A stretch of DNA of 25,944 nucleotides from a virus (IMGVR_UViG_3300006789_000132:1-25944), one strand, 5' to 3'. Counted from the stretch's first letter, positions 7,156-14,112 are shown. A program made the numbers and translations. Notes: generated by a model not told the origin, from the sequence alone.

Positions 7156-8562
7156 ATGGCTTATAAATTTAACGTGGGGACCTTTAATATTAAAGGTGCC
7201 ATTGATATGAGTTCAGCTACATCTGTTGCTCATAAAGACCTATCAGTAGCAACAGCTGACCTTGCTGCTGACGCAGTTGACGGTACTAAACTTGCTGATG
7301 ATGCTATTGATTCAGAACACTATACAAACGGTTCGATTGATGGAGCTCACATTGCTGATAATGCAATTGATTCACAACACTATGCAGACGTTTCAATTGA
7401 TTCAGCTCACATTGCTGATAATGCAGTAACCCTTGCTAAAATGGATGGTATTGCCCGTGGTAAAATCATTGTTGGTGATGCTGCTGGTAACCCTTCGGTT
7501 CTTGCAGCTGGAGCTGTCGGCAAAATTCTTGTTGCCGATGGTTTTGGTGACCCTTCTTGGACCACCATGGCAGGCGATGCTACTATAAGCGGTGGTACAC
7601 TAACTATTGCTGACAATGCGATTGATAGTGACCAATATGTTAATGGCTCAATCGATCTTGTTCACATGAGCGCAGCTTCAGTTGGTACTGATCAGTACGT
7701 TACCGCTTCAGTGGTGAACGTCCACTTGGTGAATGACGGTATCACTATTTGCGGTACAGACACCTCACTCGGTGGTTCTATCGCTGCTAGTGTTATTGCT
7801 ACTGCTATTGATAGTGAAGACATGGCAATTACAGGCTTGACTGACCTTGACGTCAAGTCTGCTGGTAACATTACTATTCTTGACACAGTTGGAGCTAATA
7901 CTCTTACTGTTGGTGCTGCTAGCACAACTGTTTCTATCGCTGGTAATTTAGCTGTTGCTGGAACAACCACAACAATTAATTCAACTGATCTTCTTGTTGC
8001 AGACAAAATCATTCAAGTTGCTGCTGGCGCATCCAACCAAGCCACATCTAAAGATTCAGGTCTTTTGTTCGGTTTAGGTGATGTTAATGGTGCTCGACTC
8101 CTTTATGAAGTTGATGCTGGCAACAGTAACAATCAAGAATTAGTTGCAAGACAAGGTACCGGTACAAATAGCGCTAGTCTTATTAGCATTAAAGCTAAAG
8201 ATTTTATTGGTGATGGATCAGGTTTGACTGGCATTTCTGCTGATGCTGCTAGTGCAATGAGACATACTATGAGTAACATTACAGCTTCTAACACAATTTC
8301 TGCTGTGGGAATGGTTATTTGCAATCTTCAACCCAGTACAGCTGGTATATTGACGATTAGTGGGTCTTTCACACAAGGTGATCAGATTCTTGTTAAAGCT
8401 GGTTCGAATGTTGACACTACCGCTACTTTGACAGTTACTGGTGCTGCTGGTTATGGATATAACTTTGATGGTGCTCAAACTGCCGTATTAGAATCGCCTC
8501 GTGCAGGTTTCACTCTTGTTTATGATGGAGATGCACCTAACGCTCTATGGCACATTATGTAA
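7156..8562 (+). CDS. Tail-fibre-like protein with 20-residue repeats and C-terminal knob (468 aa)
   Basis: The product has the layout of fibres in environmental myoviruses. It starts MAYKFNVGTFNIKGAI, sharing MAYKF with the next fibre gene. Residues about 30-95 contain 20-residue repeats (IADNAIDSQHYADVSIDSAH and variants), with degenerate copies near residues 150-200. Residues about 100-135 carry GKIIVGDAAGNPS and GKILVADGFGDPSW. Residues about 235-300 carry GTTTTINSTDLLVADKIIQV and SGLLFG, and GDGSGLTGIS precedes the end domain at residues about 365-468. That end domain contains ILVK, FDGAQTAVLESPRAG and WHIM and resembles the ends of its neighbours. A GGAGG site lies 8 nt before the ATG. 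The gene stands alone between a candidate promoter and a terminator. Receptor binding by the knob is inference. Confidence 0.82.
   Translation: MAYKFNVGTFNIKGAIDMSSATSVAHKDLSVATADLAADAVDGTKLADDAIDSEHYTNGSIDGAHIADNAIDSQHYADVSIDSAHIADNAVTLAKMDGIARGKIIVGDAAGNPSVLAAGAVGKILVADGFGDPSWTTMAGDATISGGTLTIADNAIDSDQYVNGSIDLVHMSAASVGTDQYVTASVVNVHLVNDGITICGTDTSLGGSIAASVIATAIDSEDMAITGLTDLDVKSAGNITILDTVGANTLTVGAASTTVSIAGNLAVAGTTTTINSTDLLVADKIIQVAAGASNQATSKDSGLLFGLGDVNGARLLYEVDAGNSNNQELVARQGTGTNSASLISIKAKDFIGDGSGLTGISADAASAMRHTMSNITASNTISAVGMVICNLQPSTAGILTISGSFTQGDQILVKAGSNVDTTATLTVTGAAGYGYNFDGAQTAVLESPRAGFTLVYDGDAPNALWHIM
7291..7430 (+). repeat. 60-nt in-frame tandem repeat in fibre gene
   Basis: An exact 60-nt period (units starting at 7291, 7351 and, partial, 7411) encodes 20-residue repeats around ADNAIDSQHY and SIDSAHI. 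A diverged copy occurs near 7606-7668. Such repeats build elongated fibre shafts and are prone to length change by recombination. Confidence 0.85.
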
Positions 8563-8602
8563 TATTTTTTACAACAAGATTATTATCTTATGTTCTCAAA
8601 AG

Positions 8603-8629
8603 AAGGTCGGGCGAAAGCTCGGACTTTTT
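8603..8629 (+). terminator. Intrinsic terminator after the 468-aa fibre gene
   Basis: GTCGGGC pairs with GCTCGGAC across a GAAA tetraloop (8613-8616), with two G-U pairs and one mismatch, followed by five T (8625-8629). It ends transcription after the 468-aa gene. The T-run overlaps the next candidate promoter by one base. Confidence 0.75.
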
Positions 8630-8636
8630 CTATTTA
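8629..8636 (+). promoter_or_regulatory. Candidate late promoter (TCTATTTA)
   Basis: TCTATTTA starts at the last T of the preceding terminator run and lies 19 nt before the ATG at 8656, with AAAGGAG in between. Direct terminator-promoter abutment recurs elsewhere in the window. Confidence 0.6.
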
Positions 8637-8655
8637 TTGTTAAAGGAGAAACAGC

Positions 8656-10164
8656 ATGGCTTATAAATTTTCAAAAGGTTCACAAGTTATCGGAGACCTA
8701 AAAGCAGCAGATGATGCCGAAAGAAATACGCTGATAGATTTTGGAGAGGACCAAATAGAATTCCAAACAGGTGGTTCGACAAGATTGAAAGTAGATAATC
8801 AAGGAGTAGAAGTTACAGGTTCTATTCATGTTGCTACCGGTGGTACCATAAGAATCGGCAGTAGTTCAATCAATCAAAATGAACTAAGCAGAATTAGTTT
8901 GTCAGAAAATATTAATTCGAATGGTGATGCCTTTCTTTTGCTTGACTCCTACGGAGGATTTACCATTGAAGATTCTGACAATTCTAGTGCATCTATGGTG
9001 TTTAGTAATCCAAATGTCAGCAACAACGCCTCCTTAAAAATAAGAAAATCATTTTCAGAACAAGATTCTATTGAACTACATGCTTCAAGTGGATTATCAT
9101 TGGATGGTGGTTCAACGTTTATAACATCTGCTGAAATCAATGTTCTAGATTCTGTAACTGCTGGAACAGCAGCTGCTTCTAAGGCAGTTGTTGCGGATTC
9201 AAATATTGATATCACAGGAATCAACACAGGTTCATTTGGAAAGATTATCACTTCAAAGCTTTCTTCTAGTTCTGGTACAATGGAATTACAAACAGGTGGT
9301 TCAACAAGACTCAAGATTGAAAATGATGTTATAACCACAACCACTGCATTGCATATAAGTGCTTCCGTAACAGCGGGCTTAAGGATATCAAAAAATGACG
9401 CAAATTATAGAGAAATACAATTTGAAAATGATGGTTCAGAAGCCGGCTTCATACAAATTAATTCCTCAGAACACTTTGTTATTGGTAATCAAACCAATGG
9501 AAAAAGTCTCGGTTTCTTTACTACCGGTGGTGATGGTACTGCTGAAAGAGTGAGAATAGGATCAGGCGGTTATGTTGGAATTGGAACAGCTTCGCCATCA
9601 AGGGAACTACATGTTTCAGGGTCTGATGGCAGAATAAGAGTTGAAGGAAATGCCGGCAATCATCCGGGTTATGAGTGGGCCGAGGCAGGAACTAGAAAAT
9701 GGATAGTATATAACGACCCATCTGATGATAAGCTTGTGTTTAAAACAGACAGTACTGATAGAATGGTGATAGAACAGGACGGAAAGGTCGGCATCGGTAC
9801 GACATCTCCTAGCTATACACTAGATGTCAGTGGCTCAACAAGGAGCGCTGGTGCTGTATATAAGAACACAACTGTTGTAGATTCTTTTCCATACACAGTT
9901 ACGGCAAGCGATTATATATTGCTGGTAAAAGGATCAGGTGCTAGAACAATAAACTTTCCAGCCAAAGCCGCTGAACTAGGCAGAATATTAATAATCAAAG
10001 ATGCTCTCGGCAATTTTGGTTCCGGCACTGTTACAATAGATCCAAACGGTAGTGAAACGATTGACGGGCAAACGACTAAGCCAATGGCTGTCAACTGGAA
10101 ATCGATGACTTACGTTTGCGGTCCGGATGAATGGCACAGGGTCTCTGAATTTACAGCGAATTAA
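8656..10164 (+). CDS. Tail-fibre-like protein with VGIGT motifs and C-terminal knob (502 aa)
   Basis: The start MAYKFSKGSQVIGDL resembles that of the preceding fibre. Two copies of QTGGSTRLK followed by a short strand occur near residues 35-45 and 213-225. Two fibre-shaft motifs, VGIGTASPSRELHVSGS (about 310) and VGIGTTSPSYTLDVSGS (about 377), are like those found before intramolecular chaperone domains in many fibres, but the S74 endosialidase-type chaperone is absent. The last 100 residues (TVTASDYILLVKGSGA, LIIKDALGN, TIDGQT, W) form a beta knob homologous to those of the 357-aa and 468-aa proteins. AAAGGAG lies 9 nt before the ATG. It forms a single-gene unit behind its own terminator-promoter pair. 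Function as a fibre is likely; head versus tail location is undecided. Confidence 0.82.
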   Translation: MAYKFSKGSQVIGDLKAADDAERNTLIDFGEDQIEFQTGGSTRLKVDNQGVEVTGSIHVATGGTIRIGSSSINQNELSRISLSENINSNGDAFLLLDSYGGFTIEDSDNSSASMVFSNPNVSNNASLKIRKSFSEQDSIELHASSGLSLDGGSTFITSAEINVLDSVTAGTAAASKAVVADSNIDITGINTGSFGKIITSKLSSSSGTMELQTGGSTRLKIENDVITTTTALHISASVTAGLRISKNDANYREIQFENDGSEAGFIQINSSEHFVIGNQTNGKSLGFFTTGGDGTAERVRIGSGGYVGIGTASPSRELHVSGSDGRIRVEGNAGNHPGYEWAEAGTRKWIVYNDPSDDKLVFKTDSTDRMVIEQDGKVGIGTTSPSYTLDVSGSTRSAGAVYKNTTVVDSFPYTVTASDYILLVKGSGARTINFPAKAAELGRILIIKDALGNFGSGTVTIDPNGSETIDGQTTKPMAVNWKSMTYVCGPDEWHRVSEFTAN

Positions 10165-10203
10165 TAAAAAATTATTCTTTCAAACAAGCACCATTACTCT
10201 CTC

Positions 10204-10232
10204 TTGACAATAGAATGTTCTTTTCTTATTCA
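10204..10232 (+). promoter_or_regulatory. Possible host sigma-70 promoter upstream of scaffold gene
   Basis: A perfect TTGACA (10204-10209) is followed after 17 nt by TATTCA (10227-10232), a 3-of-6 match to the -10 consensus. It lies just upstream of a candidate late promoter. The weak -10 makes this tentative. Confidence 0.25.
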
Positions 10233-10236
10233 TTAA

Positions 10237-10244
10237 ACTATTTA
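10237..10244 (+). promoter_or_regulatory. Candidate late promoter (ACTATTTA) for scaffold and capsid
   Basis: ACTATTTATTG lies 32 nt before the gp22-like ATG. No terminator is seen between the scaffold and capsid genes, so this site would drive both. A 12-bp palindrome follows at 10251-10262. Confidence 0.62.
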
Positions 10245-10250
10245 TTGTTG

Positions 10251-10262
10251 ATAAACGTTTAT
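10251..10262 (+). promoter_or_regulatory. 12-bp perfect palindrome before scaffold SD
   Basis: ATAAACGTTTAT is a perfect inverted repeat placed between the candidate late promoter and the AGGAG ribosome site (10264-10268) of the scaffold gene. It could be an operator or part of the transcript start region; no function is proven. Confidence 0.35.
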
Positions 10263-10276
10263 TAGGAGATGTATTA

Positions 10277-11356
10277 ATGTCATCAATGTTAGAACAAGCA
10301 ATCGTAGACGCTCAGGCGTTGCGTGAAGCAGCATTAAAAAATGCTGAACAATCTGTAATTGAGAAATACGCACCAGAAATTAAAGCTGCTGTTGAATCTC
10401 TATTAGAAGGTAAGGAAGTCATCGAGGAACAGATCGCTGATGAGGCTGCTGCTGTAGGTGGTGCTGCTCAATTTGATATACCTTATGCTTCTGATCCCGG
10501 GATGGGAACTGGAGAACAAGTCGAGATGGAATTAGAATTTGAATTTAACCCAGAAGACTTCAAATTGGATCTTGAAAGTATTAAAGATCAAGCTCAGGCT
10601 GACCCATCATCTGCTGGTGAGACAACTGAAACAACCGCTGACCTTGCTGGTGAGTTAGGTTTGGGTGGAGATGAGGTTATTGCTGAACCTGCCACAGAAG
10701 ATGCTGGTGGACTCGAGGGGCTCTTGGAAGAATCCCAAAACGATGAAGATCAAATGATTGCAGAACTTCTTGCACTCCTAGAAGAAACAGATGAAGAGGA
10801 AGTTATCGACGAAGCTCTTACTGTTGATGTTGGAGCCGAGAAGCATGGTTGGATAACAACCGACGATGCAACGAGAAAATACGACCAAGAATTAGAATTG
10901 GCAAAACGCCAATCAGACGAATATAAAGATAGTGCCGAGCAAATGACCGGAGAGCTAGAAGGCTTGAAGAATTCATTGGCAACTTATCAAACAAATCAAG
11001 ACAAGCTTCACAAAGTTATCACAGATATAACAGACAAGCTTGAAGAAGCATTGATTAGCAATGCCCGTTTACTATATACAAATAAAGTTTTAAGCGATGC
11101 CTCCTTGAATGAGCGACAAAAGTCAAAAATTGTCGAAGTCATCGTTAAGGCAGAAACAATAAAGGAAGCCAAGTCTTTGTACGAGACCCTTAAAGAAGCT
11201 ACAGTGGGAGCAACCAAAAAGTCTCCACAATCACTTAGTGAGTCCGTAAATCGAAGATCCAATCTTTCCCACGTTATGCCACGCCGCAAGCAAGAGACTT
11301 TAAATGAAAATCATTCTTTCTCTGAGAGAATGAAAAAGCTTGCTGGTCTAGACTAA
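10277..11356 (+). CDS. 22: Prohead scaffold (core) protein, gp22-like
   Basis: The 359-residue protein sits immediately before the major capsid gene, as in T4, and has scaffold composition: long, acidic, helical and poor in aromatic residues. Residues about 75-180 are very acidic (DEEEVIDE type), and residues about 200-260 form a predicted coiled coil (QELELAKRQSDEYKDSAEQM). A conserved-looking C-terminal helical part contains LLYTNKVLSDASLNERQKSK, typical of phage core proteins, and the end is SERMKKLAGLD. T4 gp22 is 269 residues and is degraded by gp21 during maturation; a candidate gp21-type site is LLEE before SQN in the acidic part. The start has AGGAG 8 nt upstream. It is co-transcribed with the capsid gene across a 26-nt gap. 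Identity rests on position and pattern. Confidence 0.85.
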   Translation: MSSMLEQAIVDAQALREAALKNAEQSVIEKYAPEIKAAVESLLEGKEVIEEQIADEAAAVGGAAQFDIPYASDPGMGTGEQVEMELEFEFNPEDFKLDLESIKDQAQADPSSAGETTETTADLAGELGLGGDEVIAEPATEDAGGLEGLLEESQNDEDQMIAELLALLEETDEEEVIDEALTVDVGAEKHGWITTDDATRKYDQELELAKRQSDEYKDSAEQMTGELEGLKNSLATYQTNQDKLHKVITDITDKLEEALISNARLLYTNKVLSDASLNERQKSKIVEVIVKAETIKEAKSLYETLKEATVGATKKSPQSLSESVNRRSNLSHVMPRRKQETLNENHSFSERMKKLAGLD

Positions 11357-11382
11357 AAAATACAATTAAGGAGGTATAAAAA

Positions 11383-13197
11383 ATGTCTATAATTGAAAAA
11401 TTAACAGAAGGCATCGTCAACCGTGATATGAAAGCGGAAGGTAGTGCACTTCTAAACAAGTGGTCCTCAACTGGACTTCTTGAGGGTCTTGAGACCCAAC
11501 ATAAAAAGGCGACAATGGCTCGTCTTTTGGAAAACCAAGCAAAAGAACTTCTTCGAGAGTCTTCTAGCATGGCTGCTGGTGACGTTGAAGGTTTTGCTGC
11601 TGTTGCTTTCCCTATCGTTCGTCGTGTATTCGCCGGACTTATTGCAAATGATCTTGTAAGTGTTCAACCGATGTCTTTGCCATCTGGCTTGATCTTCTTC
11701 TTAGATTTCAAATTCTCACCAGATGCTGGTGGAACTACTGCTGTAATGCCTCGTATGGGTAATGCTGCTGAAGGTTCTATCTATGGTACTGATAAGTTAG
11801 GTTCAGGAATCATTGATGGTGTTAATCTTGTTGATGCTGGTGGAAAAGAAGATTTTAGTGGTCCCGGTCGTGGAGGATCTGTAGGTTATGCTTATGCATC
11901 TCCAAGCGGCTCTATTGCTGCTGTTGCTACTGGTGACGGTCGCGCACTCGTCTTTGATCTAGATGGTGCTGTAACGGACGCAAACAAGAAAATCATTAAG
12001 TTTGATCCTGATCTTTTAACTATTGATGATAGTACTTATAAAATTGTCGTTGTAGATCTTAAAACCTCAGCATTTACTTGTTCCACTGGTGATGTTGATT
12101 ATGACAATCTATCTGCATTCCAGTTTGACGTTACTGACTTAGCTACAGATATTACTGCTGTTTCTAATTCAGCTACAATGAAGCAAATCCGTCGTTTGAC
12201 TGATAAGGTTACTACTGCTGAGTCTTTGAATGGTCAAGGCGAATCAGTTCGTTTTATCTTCTCAATTGAGACCGGCGGAGCCGCTGTCGCTGTTCAAGCT
12301 GCTTTGGCTAACGCCACCAACGCTGCTCATATTACAGTTCCTATCAAGGATCAATATGACAACGTTGGCGCAACCTCGGTTGGTGCCATTGTTGGTGATT
12401 TATTTGCACTTGAAGGGTTAGCAGAAATCCCAGAAATCGACATCAGTGTTGATTCAACTGCGATCACAGCCCAGACCAAGAAGCTTAAAGCTAAATGGAC
12501 ACCTGAGTTGGGTCAAGATTTGAATGCTTACCATAATATTGATGCTGAAGTTGAATTGACTTCTATTCTTTCTGAGCAAATTGCTCTTGAGATTGACCGT
12601 GAGATCCTTGCTGACCTTGTAAATGGCGCAACTGCTGCCACTTACTACTGGGCTCGTTCTCCCGGACTATTTGTAAACAGAGAAACTGGTACTGAAATTG
12701 GTGCAACTTCTGCTGCTCCTGACTTTACCGGAACTGTTTCTGAATGGTATGAGACTCTTATTGAAACTATCAATGACGTTTCTGCTCAAATCCACAGAAA
12801 GACACTTCGTGGCGGAGCTAACTATGTAGTTTGTTCTCCTGAAGGTGCTAATATCCTTGAGTTCACCTCTGGATTCCGTGCTAACGTAACTGCTGACGCT
12901 GATAAAGGTGACATTGGTGCTGTTAAGGCCGGAAGTCTTTCTCGCAAGTTCGACGTTATCGTTGACCCTTACTTCCCTCGTAACTTAATGCTCGTTGGAC
13001 GTAAAGGTGGTTCTTTCTTAGAATCAGGTTACGTATATGCACCTTATGTGCCTCTACAAGTAACTCCAACTATCTTCGGACCAGAAGACTTTGTTCCTCG
13101 TAAAGGTGTAATGACTCGTTATGCTAAGAAGATGGTACGTCCTGACATGTACGGTCTTGTTATCATTCGTGGTCTCCTTGGCGAATCTGGAGCTTAG
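11383..13197 (+). CDS. 23: Major capsid protein, gp23-like (604 aa)
   Basis: This matches the T4 gp23 family in layout. The N-terminal delta region (LLNKWSSTGLLEGLE, ARLLENQAKELLRE) corresponds to T4's LLNKW and ENQEK segments, followed by the conserved VRRVFAGLIANDLVSVQPMSLPSG stretch (residues about 77-102). Near the end lie NYVVCSPEGANILE, FDVIVDPYFPRN and YAPYVPLQ. A predicted gp21 maturation cut lies after Glu59 (LLRE before SSS), close to the T4 cut after residue 65. At 604 residues it exceeds T4's 521; much of the excess appears to be an extra Asp/Thr-rich region around residues 170-340. The ribosome site AAGGAGGT, 7 nt before the ATG, is the strongest in the window, fitting the most abundant virion protein. 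A terminator follows 38 nt after the stop. Confidence 0.93.
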   Translation: MSIIEKLTEGIVNRDMKAEGSALLNKWSSTGLLEGLETQHKKATMARLLENQAKELLRESSSMAAGDVEGFAAVAFPIVRRVFAGLIANDLVSVQPMSLPSGLIFFLDFKFSPDAGGTTAVMPRMGNAAEGSIYGTDKLGSGIIDGVNLVDAGGKEDFSGPGRGGSVGYAYASPSGSIAAVATGDGRALVFDLDGAVTDANKKIIKFDPDLLTIDDSTYKIVVVDLKTSAFTCSTGDVDYDNLSAFQFDVTDLATDITAVSNSATMKQIRRLTDKVTTAESLNGQGESVRFIFSIETGGAAVAVQAALANATNAAHITVPIKDQYDNVGATSVGAIVGDLFALEGLAEIPEIDISVDSTAITAQTKKLKAKWTPELGQDLNAYHNIDAEVELTSILSEQIALEIDREILADLVNGATAATYYWARSPGLFVNRETGTEIGATSAAPDFTGTVSEWYETLIETINDVSAQIHRKTLRGGANYVVCSPEGANILEFTSGFRANVTADADKGDIGAVKAGSLSRKFDVIVDPYFPRNLMLVGRKGGSFLESGYVYAPYVPLQVTPTIFGPEDFVPRKGVMTRYAKKMVRPDMYGLVIIRGLLGESGA

Positions 13198-13234
13198 TCC
13201 TTGACTGAGTAAGAAGATAACCTTAAAATGAAAT

Positions 13235-13262
13235 GCCCCTTATCTTCGGATTTGGGGCTTTT
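13235..13262 (+). terminator. Intrinsic terminator after major capsid gene
   Basis: GCCCC (13235-13239) pairs with GGGGC (13254-13258). Inside, TT faces TT and a short ATC/GAT stem carries a TTCG tetraloop. Four T follow. The stem build matches the terminator at 14515. GAAGATAA (13213-13220) is complementary to TTATCTTC (13240-13247) within the hairpin. Confidence 0.85.
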
Positions 13263-13269
13263 CTATTTC
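13262..13269 (+). promoter_or_regulatory. Possible late promoter variant (TCTATTTC)
   Basis: TCTATTTC, one mismatch from the recurrent motif, directly follows the capsid terminator. It is 131 nt before the ATG at 13401, but only about 25 nt before the structured RNA at 13295, so it could start a transcript led by that RNA. Confidence 0.35.
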
Positions 13270-13294
13270 TAGATACTAATTACTACGACTTGAA

Positions 13295-13366
13295 TTCTGG
13301 TCTCCTTTGAGCGAGGCCCCTGCTCACTGTCTCTACCGGAATGGGGCTGGTAGAAACTGACCAGAA
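13295..13366 (+). ncRNA. Candidate three-way-junction RNA with kissing loops
   Basis: P1 is an 8-bp perfect stem: TTCTGGTC (13295-13302) with GACCAGAA (13359-13366). P2 is TGAGC (13308-13312) with GCTCA (13322-13326). P3 is TCTACC (13332-13337) with GGTAGA (13349-13354), extendable past one mismatch by GT/AC. The 9-nt loop of P2 contains GCCCC (13316-13320) and the 11-nt loop of P3 contains GGGGC (13343-13347), so the loops can kiss with five G-C pairs. The element is visibly more GC-rich than its surroundings and lies between the capsid terminator and the ribosome site of the 149-aa gene. The architecture recalls purine riboswitches, but their conserved junction bases are not present. It may be a leader element or a free small RNA; I do not recognise a described class. 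Confidence 0.5.
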
Positions 13367-13400
13367 AACGGGTCCATAATTATAAAAAAGGAGAAATATT

Positions 13401-13850
13401 ATGGGAAATCGAAGAATGGGCTTAGGCCGAATGGAAAAACTGTTAGAAACAGTAGATAGAGATTTAGATCTCACAAACTCAACATTGACAGCGCCAAGCA
13501 TCTCAGGTGCCGCAGCTTTGTCTTTAGGCACAGAAGCCATTACTGCTGCTGGAGCTGCTAGTATAACTGTACCAGTATCTCTTGTTACGTCAGATGGTGA
13601 CACAATGGCTGTTACATTGGCTAATGGTACAACTGTTGGGCAGCTTAAATACTTTGTAAGCTTACATGCTACAAACGCGTTTCAAGTAACTCCAGCTACA
13701 ACAGCTGGGAGTTATAATACTTTTACTCTGACCAACATTGGTGAAACAGTGACTTGTATTTGGACTGCTTCTGGTTGGGCATTACTCAGCAGATCAAGCG
13801 GTGCCGCAGAAGCTGTTAATTCAATTGCTGCTGCTCCTCTCGTGCAATAG
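13401..13850 (+). CDS. Probable capsid decoration or surface protein (149 aa)
   Basis: An unrecognised beta-rich protein encoded directly after the major capsid gene. The first 30 residues (MGNRRMGLGRMEKLLETVDR) are basic and helical, followed by DLDLTNSTLTAPSIS and a Gly/Ala-rich stretch. Residues about 60-130 look like a small beta sandwich (YFVSLHATNAFQVTPATTAG, TCIWTASGWALLS), with a loose resemblance to the C-terminal knobs of the upstream fibre genes. A helical N-terminus with a beta head, plus this position, suggests a capsid decoration or short head fibre. That is inference. AAAAGGAG lies 8 nt before the ATG. The gene has its own terminator and possibly its own structured leader. Confidence 0.78.
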   Translation: MGNRRMGLGRMEKLLETVDRDLDLTNSTLTAPSISGAAALSLGTEAITAAGAASITVPVSLVTSDGDTMAVTLANGTTVGQLKYFVSLHATNAFQVTPATTAGSYNTFTLTNIGETVTCIWTASGWALLSRSSGAAEAVNSIAAAPLVQ

Positions 13851-13876
13851 TAAAGAGTTTCAAAAGAATACCACAC

Positions 13877-13914
13877 AAACCTCCTTCCTTTTGGTTGGGG
13901 GTTTTCTTTTTTTT
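13877..13914 (+). terminator. Intrinsic terminator after 149-aa gene
   Basis: AAACCTCC (13877-13884) pairs with GGGGGTTT (13897-13904), with one G-U pair. Inside, TT faces TT and CC/GG close a TTTT loop. A long T-rich tract follows to 13914. It repeats the UU/UU internal-loop build of the two neighbouring terminators. Confidence 0.85.
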
Positions 13915-13918
13915 AAAA

Positions 13919-13926
13919 ACTATTTA
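13919..13926 (+). promoter_or_regulatory. Candidate late promoter (ACTATTTA)
   Basis: ACTATTTAAT lies 5 nt after the preceding terminator tract and 18 nt before the ATG at 13945, with AAGGAG in between. Confidence 0.62.
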
Positions 13927-13944
13927 ATAAACCAAGGAGACAAA

Positions 13945-14076
13945 ATGAAAGAACAAAGAATCCAAGTTTTAGAACAACAAGTCCGAGACCTTCAAGAACA
14001 ACAAAAGAATCTTTTAGAATACATAAAAGAGTTAGCATTAACCATTACAGAAACCAGAGTGGACAAAAGCGATTAA
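13945..14076 (+). CDS. Small coiled-coil protein (43 aa)
   Basis: A 43-residue peptide starting MKEQRIQVLEQQVRDLQEQQ. Its sequence is a short heptad pattern with Ile, Leu and Val at core positions through residue about 33, ending in a charged tail (ETRVDKSD). The reading frame is open upstream, but the ATG at 13945 is chosen because it has AAGGAG 8 nt upstream and a candidate late promoter just before it, and because upstream in-frame sequence crosses the terminator. No family is recognised. A dimeric or trimeric coiled coil is likely; it could be a small virion or assembly factor. It is small enough to be missed by automated calling. Confidence 0.6.
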   Translation: MKEQRIQVLEQQVRDLQEQQKNLLEYIKELALTITETRVDKSD

Positions 14077-14080
14077 TGAT

Positions 14081-14088
14081 ACTATTTA
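14081..14088 (+). promoter_or_regulatory. Candidate late promoter (ACTATTTA)
   Basis: The motif ACTATTTA lies 24 nt before the ATG at 14113, inside the small inverted repeat ATACTATTTAGTAT. AAGGAG follows at 14101. Confidence 0.58.
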
Positions 14089-14112
14089 GTATAATATCAC
14101 AAGGAGACAAAT

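Noticed and set aside
9580-10164. Peptidase S74 intramolecular chaperone at the end of the 502-aa fibre
   Set aside because: VGIGT motifs often precede this domain, but the C-terminus here is the shared knob and no S74 motif is seen.
13295-13366. Known purine-type riboswitch
   Set aside because: The three-way junction and kissing loops are similar, but the conserved junction bases are not present and the downstream gene is not a purine gene.
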